DNA of 64,000 nt from Motacilla alba alba (lineage: Eukaryota; Chordata; Aves; Passeriformes; Motacillidae). Below, one piece after another: positions 10,651-22,900 of this stretch (the first letter of the stretch is position 1; each line of letters begins with the position of its first letter). Both the position numbers and the translations under genes were made by a program. The notes under the pieces were generated by a model. That model searched no databases and had not been told where the DNA came from. It saw nothing but the letters and a program-made list of their open reading frames with translations. Where the stretch lies: positions 37,639,052-37,703,051 of the forward strand of contig NC_052018.1 in the NCBI RefSeq assembly GCF_015832195.1, given 5' to 3'.

Positions 10651-13600
10651 AGACAATTCCTAGACTTCAGAAACAGAGGATGCTGAGTATCACCATTAAA
10701 ATGTAACAGCCTGAAAACCACTGGTGCTAATGTTGATGACAATGGTATTTGCTGGAGTTTTGACCATTGCTGTGCTTATTCTGCACTAAGACAGGAGGGA
10801 TTTTTGTCATAAGAAGACTAATCTTCAAGGACGTGGGTTTTCTGAAGACTCAGACTCAAATCTCAGATATCATAAGAGTCCAGGTCTTAAACAACCTCTT
10901 TTATCTCCACTGGTGAGCCAAATATCATTTCAGTATATTATTAGGTTTACATTTCTTGTCTAAAAATAGGATGGATACCTATGTTCTCAGGCTTCTTACC
11001 TGTAGGTGGTTTATTCTACCTCTGCTCTAATCTAAAATCTAAAGAGTTAAAGACACAAAAGTGTTCACTTTTTACACCAGGAGTGTCTTCTGCTGATTTT
11101 TTGCTTTAAGAGTCTGTGAAGTCTAAGTGAAAGCAAAAGAATATATTTTTGCAACATGAATCAATCTTCTAGTAGTCTTTGATCTCTTTAAGGGTATTCA
11201 TGGTCTAAATGACTACTACACTTTTATAGAAATAACTGGAACTTGGATTTGAAATAATTGACACCAAAGGGAAAACACATTAAAAGTGGTAATCTCTATT
11301 CACCGCTTAATTTTTTTCCAGTGCCAACTCTTCAAAGGTAAACTAATCCTTATTTTTTTCTTGAAATTTAGTGATTTTGCCAAAGTAAAGATATTTTATT
11401 ATAAAAGCAGATATATCCACACTCTTCACAAGGAAGACACCTAAGAAAGTTTTAAGAAGAAATATTTTTGTCAACAAAACCATTGCCTTAAGAATTTTTT
11501 TCTTACAGTTTACTTAGAAGATTTTTCTTTCTGATTTCAAAGCCATAAGTAAAATTAGAAAAATCAAACCAGGCCAAATCCAAAAACCTGTAAACCACAT
11601 TGTGTGCAAGTAAGGCTTCTGAAAGCCTGCAAATAATATGTCTTTACCTCTTGTGATTTTGCCTTTTGCAAAGCTCTTGTGTTTTGTGATAGCATCAGTT
11701 CTCCTCTACACACTAGGGATGAACTCTTGATTAATACAGTAAGTAGGGGGAGAAATGTAGGGGGACCAGCTTCTATTGGTTTATTTAAGTAGATGTGGTA
11801 ACAGAAGAGGGTATACTGGAATTTATTCTTGCTAGCTCTGTTAATTTTCAAGGACCAGATCACGTTCTCATGTGCAGTGTAGTACACAAAGTTAATCAGA
11901 GTAGTACTGCACATAGTCCTTTGCACGATTCTAAGTTCTTTTTATATGCTAAATGAGGCATATCTCAATAAATTCCCTGCCTGAAACCAATTTCTGAACA
12001 AGCCAGAGAGATAAGGCATCTCAGAGCCTCTGTGGATTAGAGGGATTGAGAGACACCCACACGGTATTTCCTGGTCACCCTGTCAGATATGATGGTGAAA
12101 CTTCTCCCTCATGGGCTCGTCATGAAAACATTGTCTAGAAAGGAAAGCCATGACAAAACATTTACATATATCAATGGTATGTAAAATTCCTTTCAAAATG
12201 AATAGTGATATCTTCAGTGATTCTTTCCAAAGAGAATTTCTTCATAGGTATGTCTAAAGGTAATGAGGTCCTGAGCAAACTATTTTTAGCTTTTCCCCTT
12301 TTTCTCTGCATCCATATTTACACATTTATTCATTTAGGTGGTAGAGAGCCACGGCATAAGAACAGAAATTCAAAGCCTCTAACTAAAACTAACAGCAAGG
12401 AATTGAAAATGGGATAGAATGGAATTAAATAACATCCAATTTTTAAAGTAATATGCATTCTTTTATTCACAGATAATGCTTGATTTCACGTTTTTAAAGC
12501 AAATTAGCTCTTTAATATCAGCATTTGACATACTAGCTTACAATTCAGATGGGATCTTTCTTCCATTTTTATAGAATATTCTATATCCCCATAATGCCTC
12601 GGCCACTGCATCCAAGAGCAAAATCAGCCTGTTAAAGATGTCCCAGAAGAGGTGGTTTGCCCAGTTTTCTTGGGAAACTATTCTATGTACACCAAGCAAA
12701 TTTGATCAGCCATTGCACTGTTTTTTAAATTAATTTATATTTCATTTACTGACCAAAAAAAAAAAAAATGTAATTAAAAGGAGTAAAAGGAGTATCAGAG
12801 GTAAAAATTCAGGGAACACTTGCTAGAATTGGGGGCACCAGAGTCCATTTGCTTCTGGTTGCCATCACTGTGTTACAAAGCATTTAACATTTAGAAACAT
12901 CTGCAGGTTTCCACATTGAGCCTTTTTCTTCACTGATGTAAACAATGTTAAAGCTCTCTTAGTAGTGAGAGATGTGATACTGGGCTCATTGTTACTCTAC
13001 TGAGATGCTAAAAGAGAAGAAGTGAAAGGAATAAAGTTCAACAGAAGTTTTGAGAGATTTCCAAAGAAAAAACTGATTATAACTTCTCTTTTTTCAAAGG
13101 GTCAGTTGTTCAGTAAGGCAGTCTCAGAGGGTGACATTACATTATTATACCAATTTATCACCTAAATTAAAGCCATTTAGCCTGTTATTTAATGTGCAGC
13201 TGCAGAACTGATGTGTTTTATTTTATTTTTAATGTGTTTTTTTATAAATGGGAAAAAGAAAACTCTATATGGAGGTAAAAATCACATCAACTCTAAAGAT
13301 GTTGCTTATGATAGGAACTATCTCCGGCAAGAGGAACAATAATCTGAACAGATCAAAATGCTCTCCTTTGTTAAATATATCTTGTTGGTTAAAAACACAG
13401 CAGTACAGAGATATCCCTTTACACAGACATCTTATTTTCTTTACATCTGTTCTGTTTTTCTGATAAAGTACTTTCCCTAAAACAGGCATAAGTGCATTTG
13501 TGCAGCAACAGGACTTATTTCACATGTTGGGACCATGGGTAGTGTCTTCTATCCATGAAATTATGAAGTAACTCCATTTATAATTTATATGTTACTACTT

Positions 13601-14179
13601 CTATTATTTTAAGTAGTACTATTATTTTATTTTATTTCTTATGCTTAAAATATTTGACTGATCTACTAGGAATAAGAAGCAAGATCTACAAGACCGATGA
13701 CCATATGGAAAACATGGAGAAATGCAAGACCGCTGCAAGATTGAATCTGAACAGCTCTACTCCCCATTTGAATCTAACTAGAAGCTTGTTCAGAATTTCT
13801 TCAAATTCAGGTCTAATTTTAATTCCTTTCTTGCTTTACAATTCAGAGTGCTTGTCATCATACTGTGTTAGCCAGTGACAGTATTTCTATCAGAATGATT
13901 AAGTGCTGTCCTGGTTGGTCAGTTATCCAAATCCGTGAATAGTTTTTACATATGTCATAAGATATACAAAGGTACTTTCCTGGAAGACTATTTCCTCCTG
14001 AAGTTTCTCCCTACCTCTACATTTAACTGTCAGTTTGACTCTTGGTGACCTTCATGGAGTCCTTGGAGTTCATCCATATACAGCATTCATTTCTTTTTGC
14101 AGAAGCCATCACATCTGAAGGCAACCTGTAAAACTTTTCTGTTTGAGAAAGGCTCTAGCTGTTTCTTGGACCCCTCAAC

Positions 14180-14211
<32 letters not shown>

Positions 14212-15389
14212 ATATGAAGAAAGAAGGATTTTTTTTACTTCTTTCACATTTTCTCAGCTATTCCTCTCCTATCAGGTGATGGTCAGAAACATTTTTTCCT
14301 CAGAAATTTCCTTTGGATTTGAACTAATCTGAAAAATCAGAGTTTAAATTGCAAAATTAAATTATTCTAATTTGTTCATCTATGTGCATAATTTAATTAT
14401 ATTATGACAGATATGAACAGATTAAGTCTTCTAATTTTTGCATAAAGGAAACCAATAGCAAGATTCAAATTCTTTTTTGGCTGGTCACAATGTGAAGGTC
14501 TGTTATGTGTAAGTCTTTCCATGAAAGTTCCTTTTAAATGATCAATGTTTCCTTCCATACACATTAAGAAAACAACCCTACATTTAAAAAATACTTGATT
14601 TATATATTTATTATTTAACCTTTCAGTAAAAATGCTTATTGAATATCATTTAAATATTTTAATTTTTAACAATAAATGAAACACAAACCTGCATTTAAAT
14701 AATGCTAAATTTGTGACACAAATTGATTGCCTCAAGCCAAGCAACTCCAAAGTTGAGATGAAAATATATTGTTATTTGTATTCAATTTAAAACAAAACAG
14801 CCAAAGCCCAAGGATAGAATTGGAAAGAGTCATGAAAAGTCCTGGTGTAATAAAATAAATCTTCTGAGTATATTACAACTGTTATATTTTAATTCTTGTT
14901 TAACTTTAATTATTCAAAATAGCCACAGTTAAATACATTAGGAAAAAAATAGCTTCTTTAACTCCAAAATCTTTAAGAAATATAAATCTGTGAGCAACCA
15001 AAAAATTCCTGGAATGCATGGAGGATAACTTCTGTCCTGGCTAAACCAAAATGTTTTATTTCACATATATCTGCCCAAAATTATTACTGTCTCTTTAAAG
15101 GCAGGTGCTGAGGCCAGAAACAGAACTGCAAGGCCTGGGGGATCTCCTTTACAAAGTTGAAGTTGCCCAAGAAGACTTTCTTGCCTTGTGGTCTTTGCTT
15201 AAGCCAGAGGCTTTGCTTAGATTTTGGTTCTTTGCCCCTCTTTTTGTTTCTCACATATTAATTTCTTCTTATTGGTGGAAAAGGACTTGTTAAAAATAAG
15301 ATCAGGAAACTCATTCTGGAGCTCTCATTAAACTGTCCTAAATCAAGAGAGCTTCCTAAGCCAGGCAATGGACGGCCCTCCAGAGGGAA
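10651..15389. other. AT-rich noncoding DNA, no gene seen
   Basis: No exon, RNA gene or named repeat can be supported. Simple tracts include an A-run at 12756-12768 and a T-run at 14186-14211. Open frames of 116 codons (10120-10470, plus) and 120 codons (11564-11926, minus) have no recognisable family, no domain and no supporting splice or promoter context. Part of 15100-15290 is more GC-rich and may already be decayed CR1. Confidence 0.5.
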
Positions 15390-15860
15390 AGCAATGATGG
15401 AGCTGATAGTCATGAATGTGTGTGAGCTGTTTGGGAACGTCAGAGTCGGATGCAGGCTGGGCTGCTGTGAGCAGATGCAAGTGGAGCTCACAGCCTTGAG
15501 AAACATGGGGCAGGTAGGGAGGAAAGTTAGGGTTCCAGCAAAACTCCAGCTTTTCAAGGAGTTAGTTAATAGGACCCCCTGGGAAACTGCTCTTGAGGAT
15601 AAGGAGCAGAAGACAGCTGGCAGATTATTAAGGATATCTTCTGTAGAGCCCAGGAACTAGTGAGCCCCAGGCACAAGAAATAAGGCAAGGAAGGCAAGAG
15701 ACTGGCATGGCTGAGGTGAGACCTGCTGGTCAAGCTAAAGCACAATAAGGATATACACCAATAAGTGAAACAAGGACAGGTACCCTGGGAACAGTATAGA
15801 GATACAGTCCTATTGTGCAGGACCAAGGTGAGGAGAACCAAGTCAAAGCATTGTTTATAT
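15390..15860 (+). mobile_element. CR1 LINE internal ORF2 fragment lacking the 3' end (plus)
   Basis: The segment matches the region of CR1 ORF2 between endonuclease and reverse transcriptase. The nucleotide blocks AGGACCCCCTGGGAAACTGC, GGCAAGGAAGGCAAGAGAC and CATGGCTGAGGTGAGACC are strongly CR1-like. The open frame 15394-15660 reads in the ORF2 sense: KLQLFKELVNRTPWETALED, ending at a premature stop, after which the similarity continues at DNA level to about 15860. Upstream, CTGTTTGGGAACGTCAGAG and CTGGGCTGCTGTGAGCAG also fit. Neither the reverse transcriptase core nor the 3' tail follows; the sequence becomes unique AT-rich DNA. This is unusual, as CR1 copies are normally truncated at the 5' end and keep the 3' end. 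A deletion or rearrangement after insertion is the simplest explanation. Confidence 0.85.
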
Positions 15861-18406
15861 GAAGATGTTAACAAATGGACTAAGAACTTTTAAAGGACTG
15901 ATTTTTTTTAATAACATACAGAAAGGCTTCTCTTTTACACAGTTGTAAGAAAGAACTTATAACCTTGATTCATGATGCTTGCTCTATTTCTTTGCATGTG
16001 TATTTCAAAGGCATCTTTCTGTATTCCACATGAATATAATGACTTCTATACAAGCTCTTGATCATGACTCAGTTTCTTACACATCTCCACCTATATTATG
16101 TCACCTGCTTTGTGGCTGCTGCCTTTGAAGAGCCCAGATGGTGCCCAGTTCCTGTGCAAATCCACCAGGTGCACATATGTGTTTTGAATATTGTAGGATA
16201 TCTCAAATGGGACATGACACTTATGTTTAGGCATCCCCCAAAGAGTTTAATTCAATGACTGAGTATATCCACAACCTCTGTATTTAATATGATGTTGGTT
16301 TTAAGGGACACATCCAGGTTAACTAGTCTGTATAGATAAAAATAGAGTTTAAGACTGCTTTTATGAGGCAAGTCCATAGTGTATGAATGGAAAAATAAGT
16401 TATGAGTGATTCACCTGACCTGGAACAGCAGAGAAGTTGTTTTAGAAAAGTTAGCTTAGTTTTACATATATACTAACCATGGTATTATCTAGAGGATAAA
16501 CTTTTGACACTAAATAAATAAACAAACACTATTTAGTCAAGAATAACCGAAATTTTGGCTGTAAAAGCCTGCTAAATACTGTTCTGTTGAAGTAATAGTT
16601 CCTCATTTTTTCCTCAGATACACTATGGAGAAGGTGGTCAGAAAGAGCACCTGGACCTTTCCAAATGAGCCTTCTGTTCATTCCTTCTCTTTCCCTGTCC
16701 CCTGTTAAAATTTGATTTAAGATTTAGTTTGAAGACAGAAAGGTGGCTTTCTGTCTAAAAGATTTATGTCTTATTTATGCAAATATAAGTAGCGTTTATT
16801 TGAACACTGCTGAAGATGGAGAGGGAAAGATTTCATGTGGGGGATTTTTCTTAAAATTATAGCTTTTTCATTATGGTTAATTCCTCTTGTTACTGTCATT
16901 AGAAGCTGCTCTGAGAAGATGAAAAGCATGCGGCGGCCATATATTACTTCATCCAGAATCCCTGGAGCATACTGAAGATGGGAGGAAAGTCAAATCAAAT
17001 AACTTGACTGATATTAAGTCAATACCTTTCTCGTTTTACTCTTCTTCCTTTTCTTCCACTTCCTCAGTTGGGATGCACCAACCTAGCAGGCACATGGATA
17101 ATAGATCTTAAATTCGTGGAACATCCAGTTTGATTACACTTTATTACAGAAGCTTGATGAGAACATAAGAGCAGAATGCTAATCAAAGAAATGGAGACTC
17201 TTTTCAACTGAGGAAGCACAAAAAGTATTTATGAACTGATATCTCAGAGAAATACTTTCTTTCCAAATTGCAAGTTCTATATATAAAGTGTATGAGGAAT
17301 AACATGCTGTTGAGGAATTAATACAGAGAAAAGCTTACGGTGAAAGAGTACTACCATGTTTGCCAAGACAAACCCTTCAACATTAGGGAAAGCTGGCTGC
17401 CTTTGCAACTTTACTTAAAGTCTGTTAATTTCCTATCACTGTAATTAAAATGATCACATGCTAATTTTTCCATTGGATTTCTTCATCTGATACTCAGAGT
17501 ACAATGAATTAGTCTGTGGCCTTTGCTCAGATTTTATCCATGGAGACATGTGGACTTGTTCTTAAGATAACCATCAGTATACTATTTTAGGACTTCCCAG
17601 GCAGCTGCAGGGTCACATGTTCTTGCAGTACTATGGAATCGTAATAGCTATATTTATATTAAAAAAATGCATGAACTAAAAAGTTTAAAGAAAAATAGAA
17701 ATTCAATAATCACATTTGAGATGATGGAGTTAGGGATAGTTATAGCAGAGGGATAAGCTGTCATTCTTTAGCTGCTCACTTTTGATGAATTTTGTTGAAC
17801 ATCATGAAGTACTGCTCATCCACAGAAAATTTCAGCATAACGGCTTTCAATTTGGCAAAGTTACCCAGCTATCTTTCAATAACTATTAATATGTCGAAGA
17901 ATATCCAACAATAATTGTCACAGTTTTCTTGTCAGACTTTGTACCTTGCAAAGAGTTCTCCTTATTTTTTGAATTGGGCCTTAGGAATGAGTTGTAGAAA
18001 GTATGCTAATACCTTGTATGTGATAATAGAGCTCCCACATGAAATATACATCTAATATTTAAAGGATCTGTTATATACAGTGGAAAAAAATTTTAGAAAG
18101 CATATGGAATTTGTGTTGTACTAAAAATAATCAAGTTTTTTTAGATGAGAGTACTGAAGGGAACTGTGGAAAATGGGACATAATTAAAATTTATAAATTA
18201 AATTATTCTATTTCCAAGGAATTAAAATATAACTACAGTACTCTATGTCATTTTTCTTCCTTTGCTCCTAGGACTAATAAAGGAGAAGCAGAAAGTGAAG
18301 GCTGTGACACTGAATTGGGAGTCTTGAAAATGGGTTCTGTTTTCAGGTCTGCAAATGATTTGCTTTCTGACCTTCTTATTCACCTTTAGGATGAAATGCT
18401 TCAGGT
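15861..18406. other. Unique AT-rich noncoding DNA
   Basis: I see no gene or repeat. The sequence includes a small CGGCGGCC island near 16931-16938, which is exceptional in this CpG-poor DNA but far too short for a CpG island. A 92-codon frame at 18111-18389 is unrecognised. Confidence 0.55.
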
Positions 18407-19077
18407 TTCCTTCCTTCCTTCCTTCCTTCCTTCCTTCCTTCCTTCCTTCCTTCCTTCCTTCCTTCCTTCCTTCCTTCCTTCCTTCCTTCCTTCCTTCCTT
18501 CCTTCCTTCCTTCCTTCCTTCCTTCCTTCCTTCCTTCCTTCCTTCCTTCCTTCCTTCCTTCCGACACTTCCTTCCGACACTTCCTTCCGACACTTCCTTC
18601 CGACACTTCCTTCCGACACTTCCTTCCTTCCGACACTTCCTTCCGACACTTCCTTCCGACACTTCCTTCCGACACTTCCTTCCGACACTTCCTTCCTTCC
18701 GACACTTCCTTCCGACACTTCCTTCCGACACTTCCTTCCGACACTTCCTTCCTTCCTTCCTTCCTTCCTTCCTTCCTTCCTTCCTTCCTTCCTTCCTTCC
18801 TTCCTTCCTTCCGACACTTCCTTCCTTCCTTCCTTCCTTCCTTCCTTCCTTCCTTCCTTCCTTCCTTCCTTCCTTCCTTCCTTCCTTCCTTCCTTCCTTC
18901 CTTCCTTCCTTCCTTCCTTCCTTCCTTCCTTCCTTCCTTCCTTCCTTCCTTCCTTCCTTCCTTCCTTCCTTCCTTCCGACACTTCCTTCCGACACTTCCT
19001 TCCGACCCTCCCTTCCTCCCTTCCTCCCTTCCTCCCTTCCTCCCTTCCTCCCTCCCTTTCCCTTTTTCTCTCTTTCT
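18407..19077. repeat. Compound (CCTT)n satellite with GACACTTCCTTCC units
   Basis: A continuous pyrimidine-rich array. Pure CCTT runs occupy 18407-18562, about 18745-18812 and about 18818-18977. Between them a 13-nt unit, GACACTTCCTTCC, is tandemly repeated. GACAC begins at 18563, 18576, 18589, 18602, 18615, 18632, 18645, 18658, 18671, 18684, 18701, 18714, 18727 and 18740, with single copies at 18813, 18978 and 18991 and a GACCC variant at 19004. Every fifth interval is 17 nt because of one extra CCTT, giving an exact 69-nt higher-order period (18563, 18632, 18701). The array ends in an 8-nt TCCCTTCC repeat to about 19050 and a CT-rich tail. Both strands are open for hundreds of codons (FLPS on plus, GRKE on minus), which is an artefact of the repeat. 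Length is likely polymorphic and assembly may be unreliable. Confidence 0.97.
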
Positions 19078-19799
19078 TTATTGTGTGAAAGGGGAAGAAT
19101 TTATACCTTGTTAAATCTCTGGTCCATACCTGGCCAAAATGGAAAACTCTACAGAAAAATAGACAATAAAAAGAAAAAAAAAATATTCAAATCTCATCTT
19201 TCTAATAATCCCTGTGACAAGAACAGGAAACAGTTGGTTTCATGCATTTTTAATATTCAGGTTCTAACTTCTGAAATCTTCAAGCTCTTATTTAAACTAT
19301 GACTTATTCTGACAGAAACCTGTCTACAGGTTTTGCAATCCTTAAATTTTACTAACAGATGAAGACACTTCGGCATAAATTTCCCATGGTATTAAAATGT
19401 TACAGTCTTGGTCAAATCACATCCTATCTGGCTTTAAACACAGTGCAGAAACCCCTGTTAGCCTCAGTCCACAATGCAGAGGTTGTTGCCATTGATCACG
19501 CTAACCCCAGCTCATCATGTCCTATTTGGCCTAGGCTTACAGGCAGCTCATAAGCTCTTCTAGTGCCTACCCCACTTCAGGAGCTAAATCTCGTCCAAAG
19601 CCTCTGAAAATCTGATCTCAAATCCTGGACTAGCATCATGCTGAGACTTGAATTTAACTGAGCTTGTCCAGCATACCTATCTCACCAATCTCTACCCCTT
19701 CATATTTTTTTTCCTAAACCAGACAGGGACAAAACTAATGATAAACCAGTGTCTTCTTCTAGACTGAATGCAAACATACAAAAGAGACTAAGACCTTTT
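19078..19799. other. Noncoding DNA between satellite and CR1
   Basis: Unique sequence with an A-run at 19172-19184. It is slightly more GC-rich around 19440-19680. No gene or named repeat is visible. Confidence 0.5.
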
Positions 19800-19918
19800 T
19801 TGGGGGATGGGCTTGATGCTTAGGGAAATAGTTTCATTCTGGACTTGGCAGCACTAGGCTAACAAATGAATTCTATGATTATAAAATCCTTTTCTAACTT
19901 AAATTATTCTATGATTAT
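19800..19918 (+). mobile_element. CR1 LINE 3'-end fragment (plus), decayed
   Basis: The end of the segment reads CTTTTCTAACTTAAATTATT then CTATGATTAT, a diverged version of the CR1 tail (TTTTCCAACCTAAATGATTCTATGAT in healthy copies). Upstream, ACTTGGCAGCACTAGGCTAA fits the 3' untranslated region of CR1. About 120 bp remain. An additional TTCTATGATTATAAAA just before the conserved CTTTTCTAAC is a substitution or small rearrangement relative to the usual GATGATCTTAAAGG block. Confidence 0.85.
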
Positions 19919-22900
19919 ACAACAAAACAAGTTTTAAACTTTGCTTGTAACCCAGATTTTGTGACATTGAAGATTGTTATATACATATGCTTATATATGC
20001 TTAGCTGGTTTCTTATCTTTTCAAGCATTGGAGACCCTTGGCCTTAGCAGACTGGTGAAACCAATTGTTCAGACATTTGAGGGGCACGAGTCTCTGGAGG
20101 AAATTTCTTTGTTATACATCTCTAGTCTTCATGGTTTGCCTTCCTTCTCAGTAAATTTTTTTACCTCGAGGATATTTTTCTGTTGGTGTACATAATAAAA
20201 AAAAAAAAGGCTCAGTAAAAACCCAGCAATTCCATGTACATAAAAAAAAGAAAACTCAAAATCATTTTTCCCCTAACTTTTGCATGTTGCCTTGGTCTCT
20301 TCTTAGTGACTGTGTACAGTAATAATTTTACTCAAATTGAAAAGTAACTGTATGTATACCTATAGATGAGCACATGTGTACAAGAGTGCATGCACATAAA
20401 CATATCCTTTTCAACAAAAGCTACCATGCTCTGACCTGATTAAAACAGTCAGTGTGTATAAGCTATCTCTCAGCTGTGGTAATAAATGAATATTCCTTTT
20501 AAGACTGCAAATTCCATAGCTTTGTGGCATAAAGTGACTTTTAAATCCTGAACTGATGTTGAATGTTCTAATGTTGTTGATAGGGGTGTGTGTGCATTGA
20601 ATAATATTGTCTGAATAGGGTTAATTTGTAGGAAATCAAGACACGCTGTAGTACAAATTCTCAAAGCATTGACTCTTTCTATCCAAACATGTGAAAATGT
20701 ACTTGTGGGTTTGTACCAAATCAGTCAGAGGCTGCTTTATTCACAACACATGATTCCTTATGATTGTTCTGGTGAAACTTGTCCCAGGATTATTGTGACT
20801 CATCTGCTTTTGCAGCAGCGCAGTTTATAACCCACATGCAGAAGGAAGACAAATAGAATGAAATGGTAGAAGGTTTAAGTTTGGCATTTCTGTTCATTAA
20901 AGGATTCTCAGGATTCACTCTGATGTTGCCATATACCTAATTAAAATAGCAGCTCCCTGAAAAACCTTCTGGAAATTTGCCCAATTTTTTTTTTATTTCC
21001 ATAATCTGCTTTTATTTACATAATCTGCTTTGATCCCAAAACTCAAAATATTGCACTGGTTCTTATTCCAGCATCTCTCCGACTTACCATGTTTCATTAC
21101 TATCTCACTGTATTGTTGGTGGTGAGGGTTGTGTAGGTAGTGAAGGTTACCAGAAGCTGTATCCTATTCTCTTTCTTTACACTGTCTGAACTCCCTTTAG
21201 GCTGTATGCAGAGCATACAGCCTAAAACTGCAGTCTGCTTTTCAGTGTAGTCAGTTATTTTTTGCTTTGTGATGAATGCTGGATGCTAACTATATTAGGG
21301 ACCCTTTATATGGCTACAATTAAAAGACTTCCTTTTCTGTTTTTATTATGGCATATTTTCCAAGAAATAATCTATTGAGCTATCTTGAACAAAGCATACT
21401 GGAAAATTAAACGGGAAAATATATTTTAGGATACATTAAATAGAAGTGATGAAAATTATCTAAAGTAGCCATTTGGAAATATTCAGTAATGTAGAGTGGA
21501 ATACATATGCAAATTTTTGCTGAATGCGAGCCCGTAATAATATAAAATATGTTCAGAACTCTATAGGTTAATTCATGTAGATACAAACCTTGCAAAAATA
21601 AAATACTCATAGCTTATATCTCTGATTATACTCTTCTTGACCTCTAAGGCCACTGCTGATTCTTAATACTAATCTGATGCTATCTTGATTTTTAGTGTTC
21701 CCCATTGAAATACTTAGATACATGAACTGTAATAAGATTCAAATGGCCAGAAAGATGATTTTGCTGCATGCAAAATTTAAAAAAAATCATTAAGTGGTTC
21801 TTGCAAGAAACCCACTCTATGTAGATTTTGGAACATCTTGACTGACCAAAAACCACTAAAATTATTTCAAAATATATTGGTAGTGCCTTTGCAGTCATTT
21901 GAAGAACAAACATGCAGGTGGCTGTTCTGAAGTAGCACATGAAGTAATTTTAAAATTAAAACTCACTTCCACTGTTAAAATTAACAAAAGTTCTAAAATA
22001 AATAGTAACTTAAGACACTCTGACACTGTAGCTCTTCACCAGTATTTTAGATTGGGACGTTCTTCAATAAACTGCATTTATTGTGGCATGATCTCAGAGT
22101 ATATGAACAGTTTTAGGTTTTTTTTTCATCTGAAGCTAAGCTGGAAAATGTGATGTAGGTATGGATCCAGTTAATATACCCCAGCCATAAATGGACATTT
22201 CCCTGATACTAGCCATATGAGAGCTACTCTGAAGTAATCCCTCTGCCATAGAACTTATGTGGGAAGGATCATGAGTCTTTGTCAACAACTATCTCATTCC
22301 ACAGACAGTGCACAACTACTGCCCCATGCCATTTGCCAATGCAGATGCCGCCTAACACGCACCTGCACTAGTGCATTTTTTGGTCTTGGTGTTCTGAAAT
22401 GATACCAGTTACAGTTCTGGTTCCAAGTCAGGGTTCAGTACAAAGGTAAACCTCAAAACAGGTAAATTGAACAAAGTTAGAAGGTTCCACAGATACATAC
22501 ACACTATAAGTATAGAATGCATAAACAATGCAGCATAGGAAAATGAGTTCATCAATAATGGACTACATAATTAGAACATAGATTTATTAATAATAGATGC
22601 AGGAAGAACAGAAGAGGAAATAGCTATCTTTCTGGGAAAACAAGTTTTTGAAGCAACCTACCAGAAATTTCTGAAGAAATATGGGGGAACTACAAAACTA
22701 AAGTTTGAAATTAAAAAGACATGCACTGTTTGACCAGTCAGAGCAGCATGACAGGAAGATAACAGAAACCAAAAGCAAAACCTGTTCAACCTCCTGTCCC
22801 AGGTCCAGCTGTTTAGAGATTGTGGTAAACATGGTACACTTGGGATGATGGATGACTCTGTTTTCATGTTTCTAAATAACATTTTTGAGCAGGCTAATCA

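Noticed and set aside
11564..11926. 120-codon minus-strand frame
   Set aside because: No domain or family recognised, no promoter or splice context; length is within chance for 64 kb.
16920..16945. GCGGCGGCC patch as CpG island
   Set aside because: Only a few CpG within about 10 bp; far below any island definition.
18563..18745. Regularly spaced repeats resembling a CRISPR array
   Set aside because: The spacing is 13 nt with no unique spacers; it is a minisatellite inside a microsatellite, in eukaryotic DNA.
18243..19302. Several long open frames on both strands (up to 315 codons)
   Set aside because: They are translations of the CCTT/GGAA ladder (FLPS and GRKE repeats) open in several frames at once; not genes.
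22280..22640. Patch with CAGTTCTGGTTCCA and TTTATTAATAA, both similar to the LTR at 9110-9823
   Set aside because: Only two short matches, with no ends, TATA box or colinear similarity; not enough to call a second LTR.
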